A stretch of 64,000 bases of DNA, taken from Meiothermus taiwanensis DSM 14542. Its GTDB lineage: Bacteria > Deinococcota > Deinococci > Deinococcales > Thermaceae. Position 1 is the first letter of the stretch. Each line of letters starts with the position of its first letter. The notes under the pieces were generated by a model, which was not told the origin of the DNA, searched no databases, and worked only from the letters and a program-made list of their open reading frames with translations. Positions 25,670 through 34,253 of this stretch are shown here, piece by piece. The position numbers and the translations under genes are program-made. The stretch is from the NCBI GenBank assembly GCA_000482765.1, contig AXWR01000004.1:62001-126000 (forward strand). Direction: 5' to 3'.

Positions 25670-26077
25670 GTGAGCACGATTTCTGGAGGCCGCTGGGTTG
25701 CCGAAATTTACGGTTGCAACCTGGAAGTGCTTGAAAACCCCAAGCTGGTTGAGCTGGCCCTGCGCGACGCGGTGTTCAAGCTGGGCGCACCTCCCGGAAG
25801 CGTACAGGCCACGGTCTACAAGTTTTACCCGCAGGGGCTTTCCGCCGCGGTGCTTTCGCCTGTAGCCGCGGTAATGATGCACACCTGGCCCGAAGACAAG
25901 GCCTCGGCCGCGCTCGATCTTTACTTTTATAAACACGACGTAGACCCCGAATCGGTGCTGCGCGGGCTGGCCCGGGCATTTGGCGCCCAGGAGGAATCGG
26001 CCTTCCGCTTCTGGCGCGGCAACGAGCACGAGATCAAACGCCGTACCCAGGCCGCTCAAGCCAGCGACTCATCTTAA
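25670..26077 (+). CDS. SpeD-family (AdoMet decarboxylase-like) protein lacking catalytic residues
   Basis: 135 residues aligning with bacterial class 1B SpeD from start to end: RWVAEIYGC against RHVISELWGC, KFYPQGLS against KFAPQGVS, MHTWPE against IHSFPE. The processing site Glu-Ser-His is Val-Ala-Ala here (residues 65-67), so no pyruvoyl group can form, and the conserved Cys is Tyr 87. It should be inactive as a decarboxylase. It precedes speE by 45 bases. It may be a regulatory partner of an active SpeD elsewhere, or have a new role. GTG 25670 follows TAGGAT at leaderless spacing; ATG 25652 is the alternative. Confidence 0.8.
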   Translation: MSTISGGRWVAEIYGCNLEVLENPKLVELALRDAVFKLGAPPGSVQATVYKFYPQGLSAAVLSPVAAVMMHTWPEDKASAALDLYFYKHDVDPESVLRGLARAFGAQEESAFRFWRGNEHEIKRRTQAAQASDSS

Positions 26078-26101
26078 CGCGTGCTAGCCTTGACAGGCTG
26101 A

Positions 26102-27061
<960 letters not shown>

Positions 27062-27095
27062 CCTGCGGTTGGTGTATTTTCTAATCACCAAGGCA

Positions 27096-27101
27096 TAGAA
27101 T
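27096..27101 (+). promoter_or_regulatory. -10 box of the DsbA-like gene (leaderless)
   Basis: TAGAAT seven bases before ATG 27109, separating this gene from the speE transcript. Confidence 0.55.
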
Positions 27102-27108
27102 CTAAGCC

Positions 27109-27792
27109 ATGCAGAGAACTCTTTTTGTCGTAGTGGCTGTTCTGGCTATCGCCATAGCCGCCGTGCTATTTGTGTTCTTGCGGCCTAAACCCACCGCCGG
27201 CCCCACGGACGCGGCCGCTGGCGCACGTTTTGTGATCGGCAACCCCGAGGCCAAAGTAACCGTGGTGGATTTTTCCAACTATCTATGCAGCCATTGCCGC
27301 GATCACGCCAACGAGGTATTCCCGCTTATCAAGCGGGATTACATCGATACTGGGAAAATCCGCTACGTCTTCCGCGACTTTCCCTTTGGTGGGCAGGAAA
27401 ACGTGATCCGGGCTGGGGAGGCGGCAGCCTGCGCGGCTGACAACAACCTGTACGTTGAGTACCACGAGGCGCTTTTCCGCGCTCAGATGCAGTGGGCAGG
27501 CCTGAGTGGGGATGCGCTTGACAACTACTTTGCCGACCTGGCGGGGCAAATTGGGATTGCACCCGCCACCTTTTTGCAGTGCCTCAAGTCGGGAAGCAAG
27601 CGGGCCGGGGTTCTGGCCGATCAGAAGCTGGCAACCGATCTGGGCTTGACCGGAACCCCATCCTTTATTGTGAATGGGGAAAAGTACACCGGCCAGCGCC
27701 CCTACGATAGCTGGCGGGAAATTCTTGACAAGGCCCTGGCCGGACAGCCCAGCAGCGATCAGGGGGGTAGCAGCAGCCCCGCCAAGCCTTAG
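27109..27792 (+). CDS. DsbA-family thiol-disulfide oxidoreductase, membrane-anchored
   Basis: 227 residues: an N-terminal membrane anchor (about 4-24), then a thioredoxin-fold domain with insertion, active-site motif C60-S-H-C63 and a cis-proline region GLTGTPSFIVNGEKYTG. It belongs to the DsbA/BdbD-like group that forms or isomerises disulfides in exported proteins. A Ser/Gly/Pro-rich tail closes the protein. A long hairpin follows the stop codon. Confidence 0.9.
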   Translation: MQRTLFVVVAVLAIAIAAVLFVFLRPKPTAGPTDAAAGARFVIGNPEAKVTVVDFSNYLCSHCRDHANEVFPLIKRDYIDTGKIRYVFRDFPFGGQENVIRAGEAAACAADNNLYVEYHEALFRAQMQWAGLSGDALDNYFADLAGQIGIAPATFLQCLKSGSKRAGVLADQKLATDLGLTGTPSFIVNGEKYTGQRPYDSWREILDKALAGQPSSDQGGSSSPAKP

Positions 27793-27808
27793 CACAAGCT
27801 ACAACACC

Positions 27809-27840
27809 CCACGACCCTCGCCTTAGGGCGAGGGTCGTGG
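27809..27840. terminator. Long GC-rich hairpin after the DsbA-like gene
   Basis: A perfect 14-bp stem CCACGACCCTCGCC / GGCGAGGGTCGTGG with a 4-base loop, 17 bases after the stop. There is no T tract, so it may end transcription only inefficiently or protect the 3' end. Confidence 0.5.
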
Positions 27841-27848
27841 CTTGGTCA

Positions 27849-27955
27849 TGCCGGGCACTCCCTTCCAAGGGGCGGTATCACCCTCCGCTGCGCGGATAAC
27901 TCCGGTTGGGTTGGTTTGCCGCCTTGCAGCGCCGAGCCAACCGAATCTAGCATCA
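27849..27955. repeat. Dispersed palindromic repeat, rearranged copy
   Basis: Contains GGGCACTCCCTTCC, GGGTTGGTTTGCCGCCTT and CAACCGAATCTAGCAT, which match in order the reverse complement of the left part of the 57438 copy. It lies between the convergent DsbA-like and clpX genes and includes a CCGCTGCGCGG mini-hairpin. Confidence 0.55.
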
Positions 27956-29149
27956 GGAGGCCTGCCGCAAACGGGCCTCCTCGAGGGCCATCAAGGGTTT
28001 ATCCAGGTGGGGCAGGTCAAAGACCACCTCTTTAATGCCTGACGTGGGCAATTCAAACATCAGCTCCACCATCGCCTTCTCGATAACGGCTCGCAAACCA
28101 CGCGCCCCTGTACCGCGTTTTAGAGCCCGGCGGGCGATCTCACGAAGGGCCCCCGGCGTAAAGCGAAGCTCGATACCTTCCATGCGCAGCAACTCCTGGT
28201 ACTGCCGAATAAGGGCGTTGCGGGGCTCGGTCAGAATGCGCACCAGGGCTTCTTCGTCCAGGGCCTCGAGCTGCACCATCACCGGCATCCGACCCACAAA
28301 CTCGGGAATCAGACCAAAGCGCACCAGGTCTTCCGGGATCACTTCGGGCTTTTCCTCAGTTTTCTTGGGACGTGTGAAGCCGATGGGGTTCTGATCCACA
28401 CGGGACTGCACGATGCGCTCGAGGCCATCAAAAGCCCCACCCAGGATAAACAAGATGTTTTTGGTATTCAGCGCTATAAATTCCTGGTGGGGGTGCTTAC
28501 GGCCCCCCTGCGGCGGTACGTTGGCTACGGTGCCTTCGATGATTTTAAGTAAGGCCTGCTGCACCCCCTCACCCGAAACATCACGGGTTAGGCTGGGGTT
28601 CTCCGACTTACGGGCAATTTTGTCGATCTCGTCAATGTAGATGATGCCCTTCTCGGCCGCCTGGACATCGAAATCCGCCGCTTGCAGCAAGCGCAGGAGC
28701 ACGTTTTCTACGTCCTCGCCCACATAGCCAGCCTCGGTCAGGGTGGTTGCATCGGCGATAGCAAAAGGCACATCCAGCATCCGGGCCAGGGTCTCGGCCA
28801 GCAGGGTTTTTCCCGTTCCGGTAGGGCCAATCAGCAGCACGTTGGACTTCTGAACCTCGGCCTCCGGATGCAGCAAGCGCTTGTAGTGGTTATAGACCGC
28901 AACTGAAAGGGTCTTCTTGGGTAGCTCCTGACCAATCACATACTGATCCAGGAAGCTTTTGATCTCGGCTGGCTTGGGTAGATGGCGGGGCCCCACAAAA
29001 CTCGGCCTGGGCTCAGCCGCGAGCAGGTCGCTGGCCCGATCCACACACTCGTTGCAGATGTACACCTCACCCATGGGTGATTCGATGAGCTGGGCCACCT
29101 CAGGGTGCTGTTTGCCGCAAAAGCTACAGGAGGGCTTAGTGCGTTTCAC
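27953..29149 (-). CDS. clpX: ATP-dependent Clp protease, ATP-binding subunit ClpX
   Basis: 398 residues: an N-terminal zinc-binding domain with CSFCGK and CNEC, Walker A GPTGTGKT, Walker [12 protein letters not shown], the substrate pore loop [11 protein letters not shown] region and a C-terminal AAA lid. It unfolds tagged proteins, including tmRNA-tagged ones, and feeds them to ClpP. Translation starts at GTG 29149, 14 bases inside the end of clpP, so the two are translationally coupled. Confidence 0.97.
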   Translation of the reverse strand: MKRTKPSCSFCGKQHPEVAQLIESPMGEVYICNECVDRASDLLAAEPRPSFVGPRHLPKPAEIKSFLDQYVIGQELPKKTLSVAVYNHYKRLLHPEAEVQKSNVLLIGPTGTGKTLLAETLARMLDVPFAIADATTLTEAGYVGEDVENVLLRLLQAADFDVQAAEKGIIYIDEIDKIARKSENPSLTRDVSGEGVQQALLKIIEGTVANVPPQGGRKHPHQEFIALNTKNILFILGGAFDGLERIVQSRVDQNPIGFTRPKKTEEKPEVIPEDLVRFGLIPEFVGRMPVMVQLEALDEEALVRILTEPRNALIRQYQELLRMEGIELRFTPGALREIARRALKRGTGARGLRAVIEKAMVELMFELPTSGIKEVVFDLPHLDKPLMALEEARLRQAS

Positions 29150-29723
29150 GGCTAACCACCTGGTCTACCAGTCCATAGGCTGCAGCCTCTTCGGCGGTGA
29201 GGTAATAATCCCTCTCTGTATCGCGCTCCACTTTTTCGAGGGGCTGGTTGGTGTGCCGCGCCAGAATAGTGTTGAGCACCTTGCGGGTCTTGAGGATTTG
29301 TTCAGCCTGGATCGCAATATCGGTGGCCTGCCCCCCCAGGCCCCGGGCCCAGGGTTGGTGAATCATGACCTTGGAGTGGGGCAGGGCGTAGCGTTTACCC
29401 GGCTCGCCCGCAGCCAGCAGCACCGCCCCCATGGAAGCAGCGAGACCCACACAGATGGTCGAGACGGGGGCCGTCACAAACTGCATGGTGTCGTAGATGG
29501 CCAGGCCAGCATCCACATCGCCGCCGGGCGAGTTGATGTACATACGGATCTCCTGGTTAGGGTTTTGCGCTGCCAGGAAGAGAATCTGCGCCACCACTGT
29601 GTTAGCCACCTGGGCATCTATGGGCGTACCCAAGAAGATAATGCGGTCTTTGAGCAGGCGGCTGTATATGTCGTAAACGCGTTCACCGCGAGCGGTTTGT
29701 TCGATGACATATGGAACGATCAT
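29136..29723 (-). CDS. clpP: ATP-dependent Clp protease, proteolytic subunit ClpP
   Basis: 195 residues with the full catalytic triad: serine in [14 protein letters not shown], histidine in [13 protein letters not shown] and the aspartate in [10 protein letters not shown]. The start [21 protein letters not shown] is the classical ClpP N-terminus with little or no propeptide. It has its own leaderless promoter (TACAAT at 29733) and overlaps clpX. tig lies upstream, giving the tig-clpP-clpX order common in bacteria. Confidence 0.97.
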   Translation of the reverse strand: MIVPYVIEQTARGERVYDIYSRLLKDRIIFLGTPIDAQVANTVVAQILFLAAQNPNQEIRMYINSPGGDVDAGLAIYDTMQFVTAPVSTICVGLAASMGAVLLAAGEPGKRYALPHSKVMIHQPWARGLGGQATDIAIQAEQILKTRKVLNTILARHTNQPLEKVERDTERDYYLTAEEAAAYGLVDQVVSRETH

Positions 29724-29732
29724 ATCGGCTCT

Positions 29733-29738
29733 ATTGTA
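29733..29738 (-). promoter_or_regulatory. -10 box of clpP-clpX (leaderless)
   Basis: TACAAT on the minus strand, nine bases before ATG 29723. It follows the tig terminator, so clpPX can be transcribed independently of tig. Confidence 0.5.
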
Positions 29739-29833
29739 TGCCGGCGGGCTGGGCTAAGAGGGCATTGGCGCACATAGCGATCCCCCAAAAAACCAGTCAA
29801 CAAGCGTGATAAGCCCGCCTTGAAAGCAGAAAG

Positions 29834-29860
29834 CCCCCCTACCCTGAGCCGGCTAGGGGG
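29834..29860 (-). terminator. Terminator after tig
   Basis: On the minus strand the stem CCCCCTA / TAGGGGG encloses a 12-base loop and is followed by CTTTCTGCTTT. It lies 20 bases after the tig stop codon. Confidence 0.75.
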
Positions 29861-29879
29861 ATCTGGATTGGGCGGAGGT

Positions 29880-31103
29880 TTAGGCCGGGGTGCCCTCGAG
29901 GATCTGCACCGCCTCGAGCAAGGCTTTATCGTGCAGGCGCTGTATTCTGAGACGGGCCAGGGCTTCCTGACCAAGTTCGTTCTGGAGCCGCGCAGGTGTT
30001 GTGCGGTAAGAGCGGGCCAGCTCGGCCAGGAATTCATCGAACTCTTCCTGGCTCAGTGTGGTTTTGAGCTCCTCGGCCAGGGCCTCTACTGCCAGGGAGC
30101 GGCGCAGGCGCTTGGTAGCGTTCTGACTCAGGTTCTGCTTGAATTCCTCGAGCTTGCCGTCTCGCTCGAGCTGCTGCAGGTACTCGTTGATATCGAGCCT
30201 CTGCTGCTGCAGATCCTCAGCCAGGCTCTCGAGCAGGCTGCGTTCTTCGCGCTGCTGCATGGAAGGAGGTATCTCCACCTCGAGGGCCTCGGCCAGTTTC
30301 TCCAAGAGCTGTGAAGCCTTGGCGTTGCGGGTCTCCCGCTCAAACTGCGCTCGGAGGCTCTCGCGAACCTTGGTGGTCAGGGCCTCGAGGTTGTCCTCAC
30401 CGACGGTTTTGGCAAACTCGTCGTCCAACTCAGGAAGCTGCAGGGCCTTGACCTCCAGGATCTTGGTTTTGACCTCACGCACCACGGTCTCGCCGTCCTT
30501 CACCGGCACCAGAACCTCGTCGCCGGCCTTCTTGCCCAGCAAGGCCTCGCGCACGTGGGGCTGGGCGTTCTCCATCACCACCGGGAAGCGCCCCCCGTCT
30601 TCAGTCTCGATAAAGACATGGTCGTTGGCCTGAACCTCCCGATCGACCGCGACCATCTCGCCATAGCGGCTGCGCAGGTCTTCCAGCGCCCGGTTCACCA
30701 CCTCCTCGGTGAGTTCGGGCGTTGCGACCTCGAGCCTGAAGCTGCGCCAGTCGGGCAGTTTTACCTCCGGGTAGTTCTCCACCTCCACCGTGTAAACGAA
30801 GGGTTCCCCAAAAGTCAGGTGCTCCTCCAGAACCCGCGCCCCCACCGGCAAAAGCGAAAGCTCCCGGGCCGCCTCGGGGAAAGTTTCGTCACGCAAGGCT
30901 TCTTTTACCTCGCCCAGCAGGATTTCTTTTCCTATCTTGGCCTCAACCACCTTGGCCGGGGCCTTCCCAGGCCTGAAGCCTGGCACCCTAATCCGGCTGG
31001 CATAATCGCTTAGAACTGAGCGGTAAGCCTGTTCGACCTGGCTGGCCGGAACCTCCACCTTGATTTTTACCCTGTAGCCATCACGTTCTAGAATTTCTGC
31101 CAC
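29880..31103 (-). CDS. tig: Trigger factor (ribosome-associated chaperone)
   Basis: 407 residues in the three-part order of the family: a ribosome-binding domain with the signature GFRPGKAP (here RVPGFRPGKAPAKVVEAKIG), a PPIase-type domain (about 150-240) and a helical C-terminal chaperone domain rich in Glu/Leu. It binds nascent chains at the ribosome exit. The start is GTG 31103 with GAGGTG just upstream, and TAAACT about 40 bases upstream could be the -10. A terminator separates it from clpP. Confidence 0.95.
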   Translation of the reverse strand: MAEILERDGYRVKIKVEVPASQVEQAYRSVLSDYASRIRVPGFRPGKAPAKVVEAKIGKEILLGEVKEALRDETFPEAARELSLLPVGARVLEEHLTFGEPFVYTVEVENYPEVKLPDWRSFRLEVATPELTEEVVNRALEDLRSRYGEMVAVDREVQANDHVFIETEDGGRFPVVMENAQPHVREALLGKKAGDEVLVPVKDGETVVREVKTKILEVKALQLPELDDEFAKTVGEDNLEALTTKVRESLRAQFERETRNAKASQLLEKLAEALEVEIPPSMQQREERSLLESLAEDLQQQRLDINEYLQQLERDGKLEEFKQNLSQNATKRLRRSLAVEALAEELKTTLSQEEFDEFLAELARSYRTTPARLQNELGQEALARLRIQRLHDKALLEAVQILEGTPA

Positions 31104-31179
31104 AACACACCTCGAGTTCGACCGCGGGGGTCGCCAAGGTCATAGTTTACAACCCCAAGCGGGTTTGAGATACACCCTG

Positions 31180-31233
31180 ACACCGGATTCAAAAAGATCA
31201 TCAAGCTGGTGCCAAACTAACCGCACCTGGTAT
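31180..31233. repeat. Dispersed palindromic repeat, short copy
   Basis: 54 bp from ACACCGGATTC to ACCTGGTAT, containing ATTCAAAAAGATCATC and CCAAACTAACCG, both seen in other copies. It lies between tig and the tRNA genes. Confidence 0.5.
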
Positions 31234-31247
31234 GACGACCCATAACC

Positions 31248-31278
31248 ATCAAAAAGAAAAGCCCCGGGTTGCCGGGGC
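31248..31278 (-). terminator. Terminator of the tRNA-His/tRNA-Leu transcript
   Basis: On the minus strand GCCCCGG / CCGGGGC form a 7-bp stem with a 4-base loop, followed by TTTTCTTTTTG. It begins five bases after the tRNA-Leu 3' end. Confidence 0.9.
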
Positions 31279-31282
31279 CAGC

Positions 31283-31367
31283 TGGTGCGCGGAGGGGGAC
31301 TTGAACCCCCACACCTTGCGGCACGAGATCCTAAGTCTCGCGTGTCTACCAATTCCACCATCCGCGC
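31283..31367 (-). tRNA. tRNA-Leu (anticodon UAG)
   Basis: 85 bases including an encoded CCA. The acceptor arms GCGCGGA / TCCGCGC pair, the T arm is GGGGGTTCAAGTCCCCC, and a long variable arm fits a class II tRNA. The anticodon loop reads CTTAGGA, giving UAG, which reads CUN leucine codons. Confidence 0.95.
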
Positions 31368-31398
31368 AAGGGGGAAGAGACTTCTTCCCCATGTGCTT

Positions 31399-31476
31399 TG
31401 GGGTGAGCGATGGGACTTGAACCCACGACCCCCGGTTCCACAGACCGGTGCTCTAACCAGCTGAGCTACGCTCACC
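31399..31476 (-). tRNA. tRNA-His (anticodon GUG)
   Basis: The acceptor arms GTGAGCG / CGCTCAC pair, with the extra G at position -1 and C73 that identify tRNA-His, and CCA is encoded. The anticodon loop is CTGTGGA (GUG). It lies 31 bases upstream of tRNA-Leu in the same transcript. Confidence 0.95.
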
Positions 31477-31579
31477 GCGTCGCAGCAGCAAAAGGTATTG
31501 TAGGCTTCGCCTCCTGTATCGTCAAGCCAGAGAAATCGGCAAAACCCCAGCTCAAACAACCTGCCCTGAACAATCTGGA

Positions 31580-31608
31580 TTGACGGTCACCCCCACACAC
31601 CCTATACT
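31580..31608 (+). promoter_or_regulatory. Promoter of the TetR gene (leaderless)
   Basis: -35 TTGACG (31580-31585), a 17-base spacer and -10 TATACT (31603-31608), then nine bases to GTG 31618. Near-consensus. Confidence 0.8.
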
Positions 31609-31617
31609 CGCAGCAAG

Positions 31618-32223
31618 GTGGCGAACAACCGTTCGTTTGAGGAAGCCAGGGAAGGAAAGGCCAACCGTCGCAGCGAAATTCTCAATGCGGCCGGTCAGTT
31701 GTTTAGCCGGCAGGGGTTTCATGCTACCTCAATGCGAGATCTGGCGAAGGCTGTGAACCTGCAGGGGGGTAGCCTGTATGCTCACATTCAGTCGAAGGAA
31801 GAGGTGCTGTTTGAGCTGGTTAACCGGGCCGCGGACGAGTTCCTGAGCAGCGCCGAGGCTGTACCTTCCGATCTTTCACCCAAGGAACAGCTCGAGCGCC
31901 TCGTGCAGGGGCACCTCGAGGTGATCGTGCGCGAGCTGGACAACGCCACGGTCTTCTTTCACGAGTGGAAGTTCCTGAACCCCGACCTACAAAGAAAAAT
32001 CACCGCCCGACGGGACGCCTATGAAGCGCACTTCCGCAGGGTCATAGAAACAGGCGCGCAGCAGGGCCAGTTTCAGGTTGAGGATGTCCGGCTCGCCACC
32101 CTATTTGTGCTTTCGGCGCTCAACTGGACATACCATTGGTACCGTCCTGGTGGCAAGCTAACCCTCGAGGCGCTCTCCAGCCATTACTGCAAGCTAATCT
32201 TCCGAACCCTCGGCGCCCAGTAA
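31618..32223 (+). CDS. TetR-family transcriptional regulator
   Basis: 201 residues: an N-terminal helix-turn-helix of TetR type (RSEILNAAGQLFSRQGFHATSMRDLAKAVNLQGGSLYAHIQSKEEVLFEL, about residues 18-65) and a C-terminal ligand domain of the TetR_C-33-like kind often seen in fatty-acid or phenylacetate regulators. The GTG start is set by the promoter nine bases upstream. The neighbours do not reveal the regulon; an acyl-CoA effector is only a guess. Confidence 0.9.
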   Translation: MANNRSFEEAREGKANRRSEILNAAGQLFSRQGFHATSMRDLAKAVNLQGGSLYAHIQSKEEVLFELVNRAADEFLSSAEAVPSDLSPKEQLERLVQGHLEVIVRELDNATVFFHEWKFLNPDLQRKITARRDAYEAHFRRVIETGAQQGQFQVEDVRLATLFVLSALNWTYHWYRPGGKLTLEALSSHYCKLIFRTLGAQ

Positions 32224-32242
32224 ATAAGGGTGGCCGAGGGGC

Positions 32243-32285
32243 GTGCTCCTGGCTTCAAAAAGATGGCCTCTGGAGGTCTTTGCGT
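32243..32285. repeat. Dispersed palindromic repeat, fragment
   Basis: GTGCTCCTGGCTTCAAAAAG followed by ATGGCCTCTGGAGGTCTTTGC, nearly identical to the middle of the 57438 copy (57496-57534). Neither end is complete. Confidence 0.5.
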
Positions 32286-32287
32286 AG

Positions 32288-32464
32288 CTAGCGAGGCCCC
32301 TTGGCCAGCAGATTGGCAAAGCCCAACGCCAGAACCAGCACCATACCCAGCGCCCAGTACGGAAAGGCGGTGGAAATCCAGCCCTGCCACTGGGCCAGGT
32401 AGACCAGTGCGCCCACCAGGATTGCAATCAGAGCCCATAGACCAAACGGCTTCAGTCCTTCCAT
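32288..32464 (-). CDS. Small two-helix membrane protein, 58 residues
   Basis: A short open frame ATG 32464 to TAG 32288. The translation begins MEGLKPFGLWALIAILVGAL and contains a second hydrophobic stretch ALGMVLVLALGFANLL, so two membrane segments joined by a tryptophan-rich loop. It stops nine bases before the stop of the next gene upstream on the same strand and is likely part of that transcript. The function is unknown; the clean hydrophobic pattern and operon position argue that it is real. Confidence 0.6.
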   Translation of the reverse strand: MEGLKPFGLWALIAILVGALVYLAQWQGWISTAFPYWALGMVLVLALGFANLLAKGPR

Positions 32465-32473
32465 AACACCCGC

Positions 32474-33118
32474 CTACTTTTTGTCGCGATGAAGATAGTA
32501 GTAGATTTCGTTGGGCACCCAGCCCATGGCGTTGGCGATGCGGTTGGTGAAGTTGAACATGGCCGCAACCTGGGCCGCTTCGAAAATAGCCTCGTCGGAA
32601 AGCCCGATGGCTCGCAACATCTGCACATCGGCGGAGCTCATCGAGGCCGAATCAACGGTGATCTGGTAAGCAAAGTCCAGCAGCGCGTGCTCTCGAGGGG
32701 TCAGGTGCGCCCGTCGGTAGTTGGCCGCGAGCACATCCGGCAAAACGGGGTCGCCGGTAATTTCGCGCAGATAGGCCGAGTGCGAGGCTAAGCAGTACTC
32801 GCACTCGTTGGCCGAAGAGACCACCACCGCGATCATCTCGCGCTCCTTGCGGCTCAGGTGGCTCTGGTCTTCGTTGCGCATCAAGAAGTCGTAGTAGCGA
32901 AACCAGCGCAAGAAGTGTTCAGGGGTGAGGGCAAAGTTGCGGGCCACGTTGGGGATGAAGCCGGTTTTTTCCCTAAACTTGCCAAACAACACCCGGACGT
33001 CCTCGGGCAGCTCGCTTTCCTCGGGCACCCTGACCCATGCGGTAGGCATTGCTTGGGGTTTGGTTTTAGAGGTGGTCTTCTTGCCACTGGCCCTGGGGGT
33101 TTTTCGAGGGGTTGCCAT
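32474..33118 (-). CDS. Peroxidase-related/AhpD-like carboxymuconolactone decarboxylase family protein
   Basis: 214 residues. A Lys/Thr-rich N-terminal leader of about 25 residues precedes an all-helical AhpD-like domain with the redox motif ANECEYCLASHSA (CxxC plus downstream His) and a C-terminal segment FNFTNRIANAMGWVPNEIYY typical of uncharacterised peroxidase-related enzymes. It may act as a thiol-dependent peroxidase. ATG 33118 is chosen because GGGAGGG lies just upstream; the frame extends further but without family similarity. A B12-binding protein gene precedes it. Confidence 0.87.
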   Translation of the reverse strand: MATPRKTPRASGKKTTSKTKPQAMPTAWVRVPEESELPEDVRVLFGKFREKTGFIPNVARNFALTPEHFLRWFRYYDFLMRNEDQSHLSRKEREMIAVVVSSANECEYCLASHSAYLREITGDPVLPDVLAANYRRAHLTPREHALLDFAYQITVDSASMSSADVQMLRAIGLSDEAIFEAAQVAAMFNFTNRIANAMGWVPNEIYYYLHRDKK

Positions 33119-33137
33119 GGTATCCCTCCCAAGCGGC

Positions 33138-33551
33138 CTACCCCTGGGCAGCCCAGCGTTGCGGGGTGGCTTGACGTAAAAACTCCACAATGTCCTGGGT
33201 GCTGGTACCGGGCCCAAACACCGCAGCCACGCCCATCGCTTTGAGATGGGGCACGTCCTCGTCGGGGATGATGCCCCCACCAAAAAGCAGAATATCCTCG
33301 GCGCCCTGTTCCTTGAGCAGCCGTCGCACCTCACCAAAGTAGTGCATATGGGCCCCCGATAGCACCGACAGCCCGATGGCGTCCACGTCCTCTTGCAGGG
33401 CCGCTGAGACGATCATCTCTGGGGTTTGCCGTAAGCCGGTGTAAATGACCTCCATGCCGGCATCGCGCAAGGCCCTGGCCACCACCTTAGCCCCACGATC
33501 GTGACCGTCCAGGCCGGGCTTGGCAATGAGCACCCGTATTCTTCTGTCCAT
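33138..33551 (-). CDS. Cobalamin-binding subunit (methylmalonyl-CoA mutase C-terminal domain type)
   Basis: 137 residues forming a single B12-binding Rossmann-like domain: DGHDRG supplies the histidine that coordinates cobalt (DxHxxG), followed by SVLSGAHM and the nucleotide-tail loop GGGIIP. It matches the small subunit of split methylmalonyl-CoA mutases. The catalytic large subunit is not in this window, so it must pair with a gene elsewhere. It lies 19 bases upstream of the AhpD-like gene in the same direction. Confidence 0.92.
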   Translation of the reverse strand: MDRRIRVLIAKPGLDGHDRGAKVVARALRDAGMEVIYTGLRQTPEMIVSAALQEDVDAIGLSVLSGAHMHYFGEVRRLLKEQGAEDILLFGGGIIPDEDVPHLKAMGVAAVFGPGTSTQDIVEFLRQATPQRWAAQG

Positions 33552-33653
33552 ACGCCTATCTTACGGCACGTCACACAAAGCAACCAGGTGGCGCGGGCTG
33601 TAAATTGCCCGAGCTTTATAGCGCCGCAAAAGCCCTCGAATGGGCAGGGGCGG

Positions 33654-34136
33654 TCAGGCTGTTGAGGCTGAAAGGTTTGTGGAATGGTGGGCTTTCTCGA
33701 GGTGGGCCTTGAACTGTTCGAAGGTTACCTTAAGCAGCTTGTTGGGTTCGCCAAAAAGTGTGGCATACCATTCGGCGGCCTTGTCCAGCAAGGGGCTGTC
33801 GTAGTGGGGGTGGCCCTCGAAGAGGAGCTCGAGGTGGGTGCCCCCGTCCTCGCTCTCGCTCAGGCGCAACCAGCCTGAAATTTCCAGGTTGTGCGGCACC
33901 CCCGGCACACTGCGGAACTCGAGGTACTCAGGGGGGCGGCGCTCGGTGGCCTCGGCCACCCAGACCAGATCCACCGGCGGCTGCCCCCGCGCCCGGAAGC
34001 GCCAGGCCGAACCCTCGCGGCTTACCTCCTTAATGGCCTTGGCCCAGCTCGGCCAGCTCGAGAAGTCCTGAAAAGCCGCCCAGACCGCCTCGCGTGGAGC
34101 CCGGATATTGAGCACCAACTCCTCCCTGAAACGCAT
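33654..34136 (-). CDS. SRPBCC-fold (polyketide cyclase/START-like) protein
   Basis: 160 residues with the SRPBCC/Bet v1-like pattern: LNIRAPREAVWAAFQDFSSWPSW at the start, central beta strands with PPVDLVWVAEATERRPPEYLEF, and a C-terminal long helix (about 120-150). These proteins have a hydrophobic cavity and usually bind lipids or aromatic ligands; the specific role is unknown. The start is ATG 34136 with GGGAGG upstream. It is divergent from trmFO. Confidence 0.82.
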   Translation of the reverse strand: MRFREELVLNIRAPREAVWAAFQDFSSWPSWAKAIKEVSREGSAWRFRARGQPPVDLVWVAEATERRPPEYLEFRSVPGVPHNLEISGWLRLSESEDGGTHLELLFEGHPHYDSPLLDKAAEWYATLFGEPNKLLKVTFEQFKAHLEKAHHSTNLSASTA

Positions 34137-34241
34137 GGCTACCTCCCTTGGTGGGCTGCGCACAAAGTAGCAAGACAACGAGCACAGGCTGATGTGAGCG
34201 TATGTTGCCACAGAATGGTGTACGGGCGGTGAAGCCTGGAT

Positions 34242-34247
34242 TACACT
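34242..34247 (+). promoter_or_regulatory. -10 box of trmFO (leaderless)
   Basis: TACACT six bases before ATG 34254, and nine before the next in-frame ATG 34257. Confidence 0.5.
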
Positions 34248-34253
34248 ACAGGG

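Noticed and set aside
27809..27840. Hairpin after the DsbA-like gene as a strong terminator
   Set aside because: No T tract follows on either strand; kept only as a possible weak terminator.
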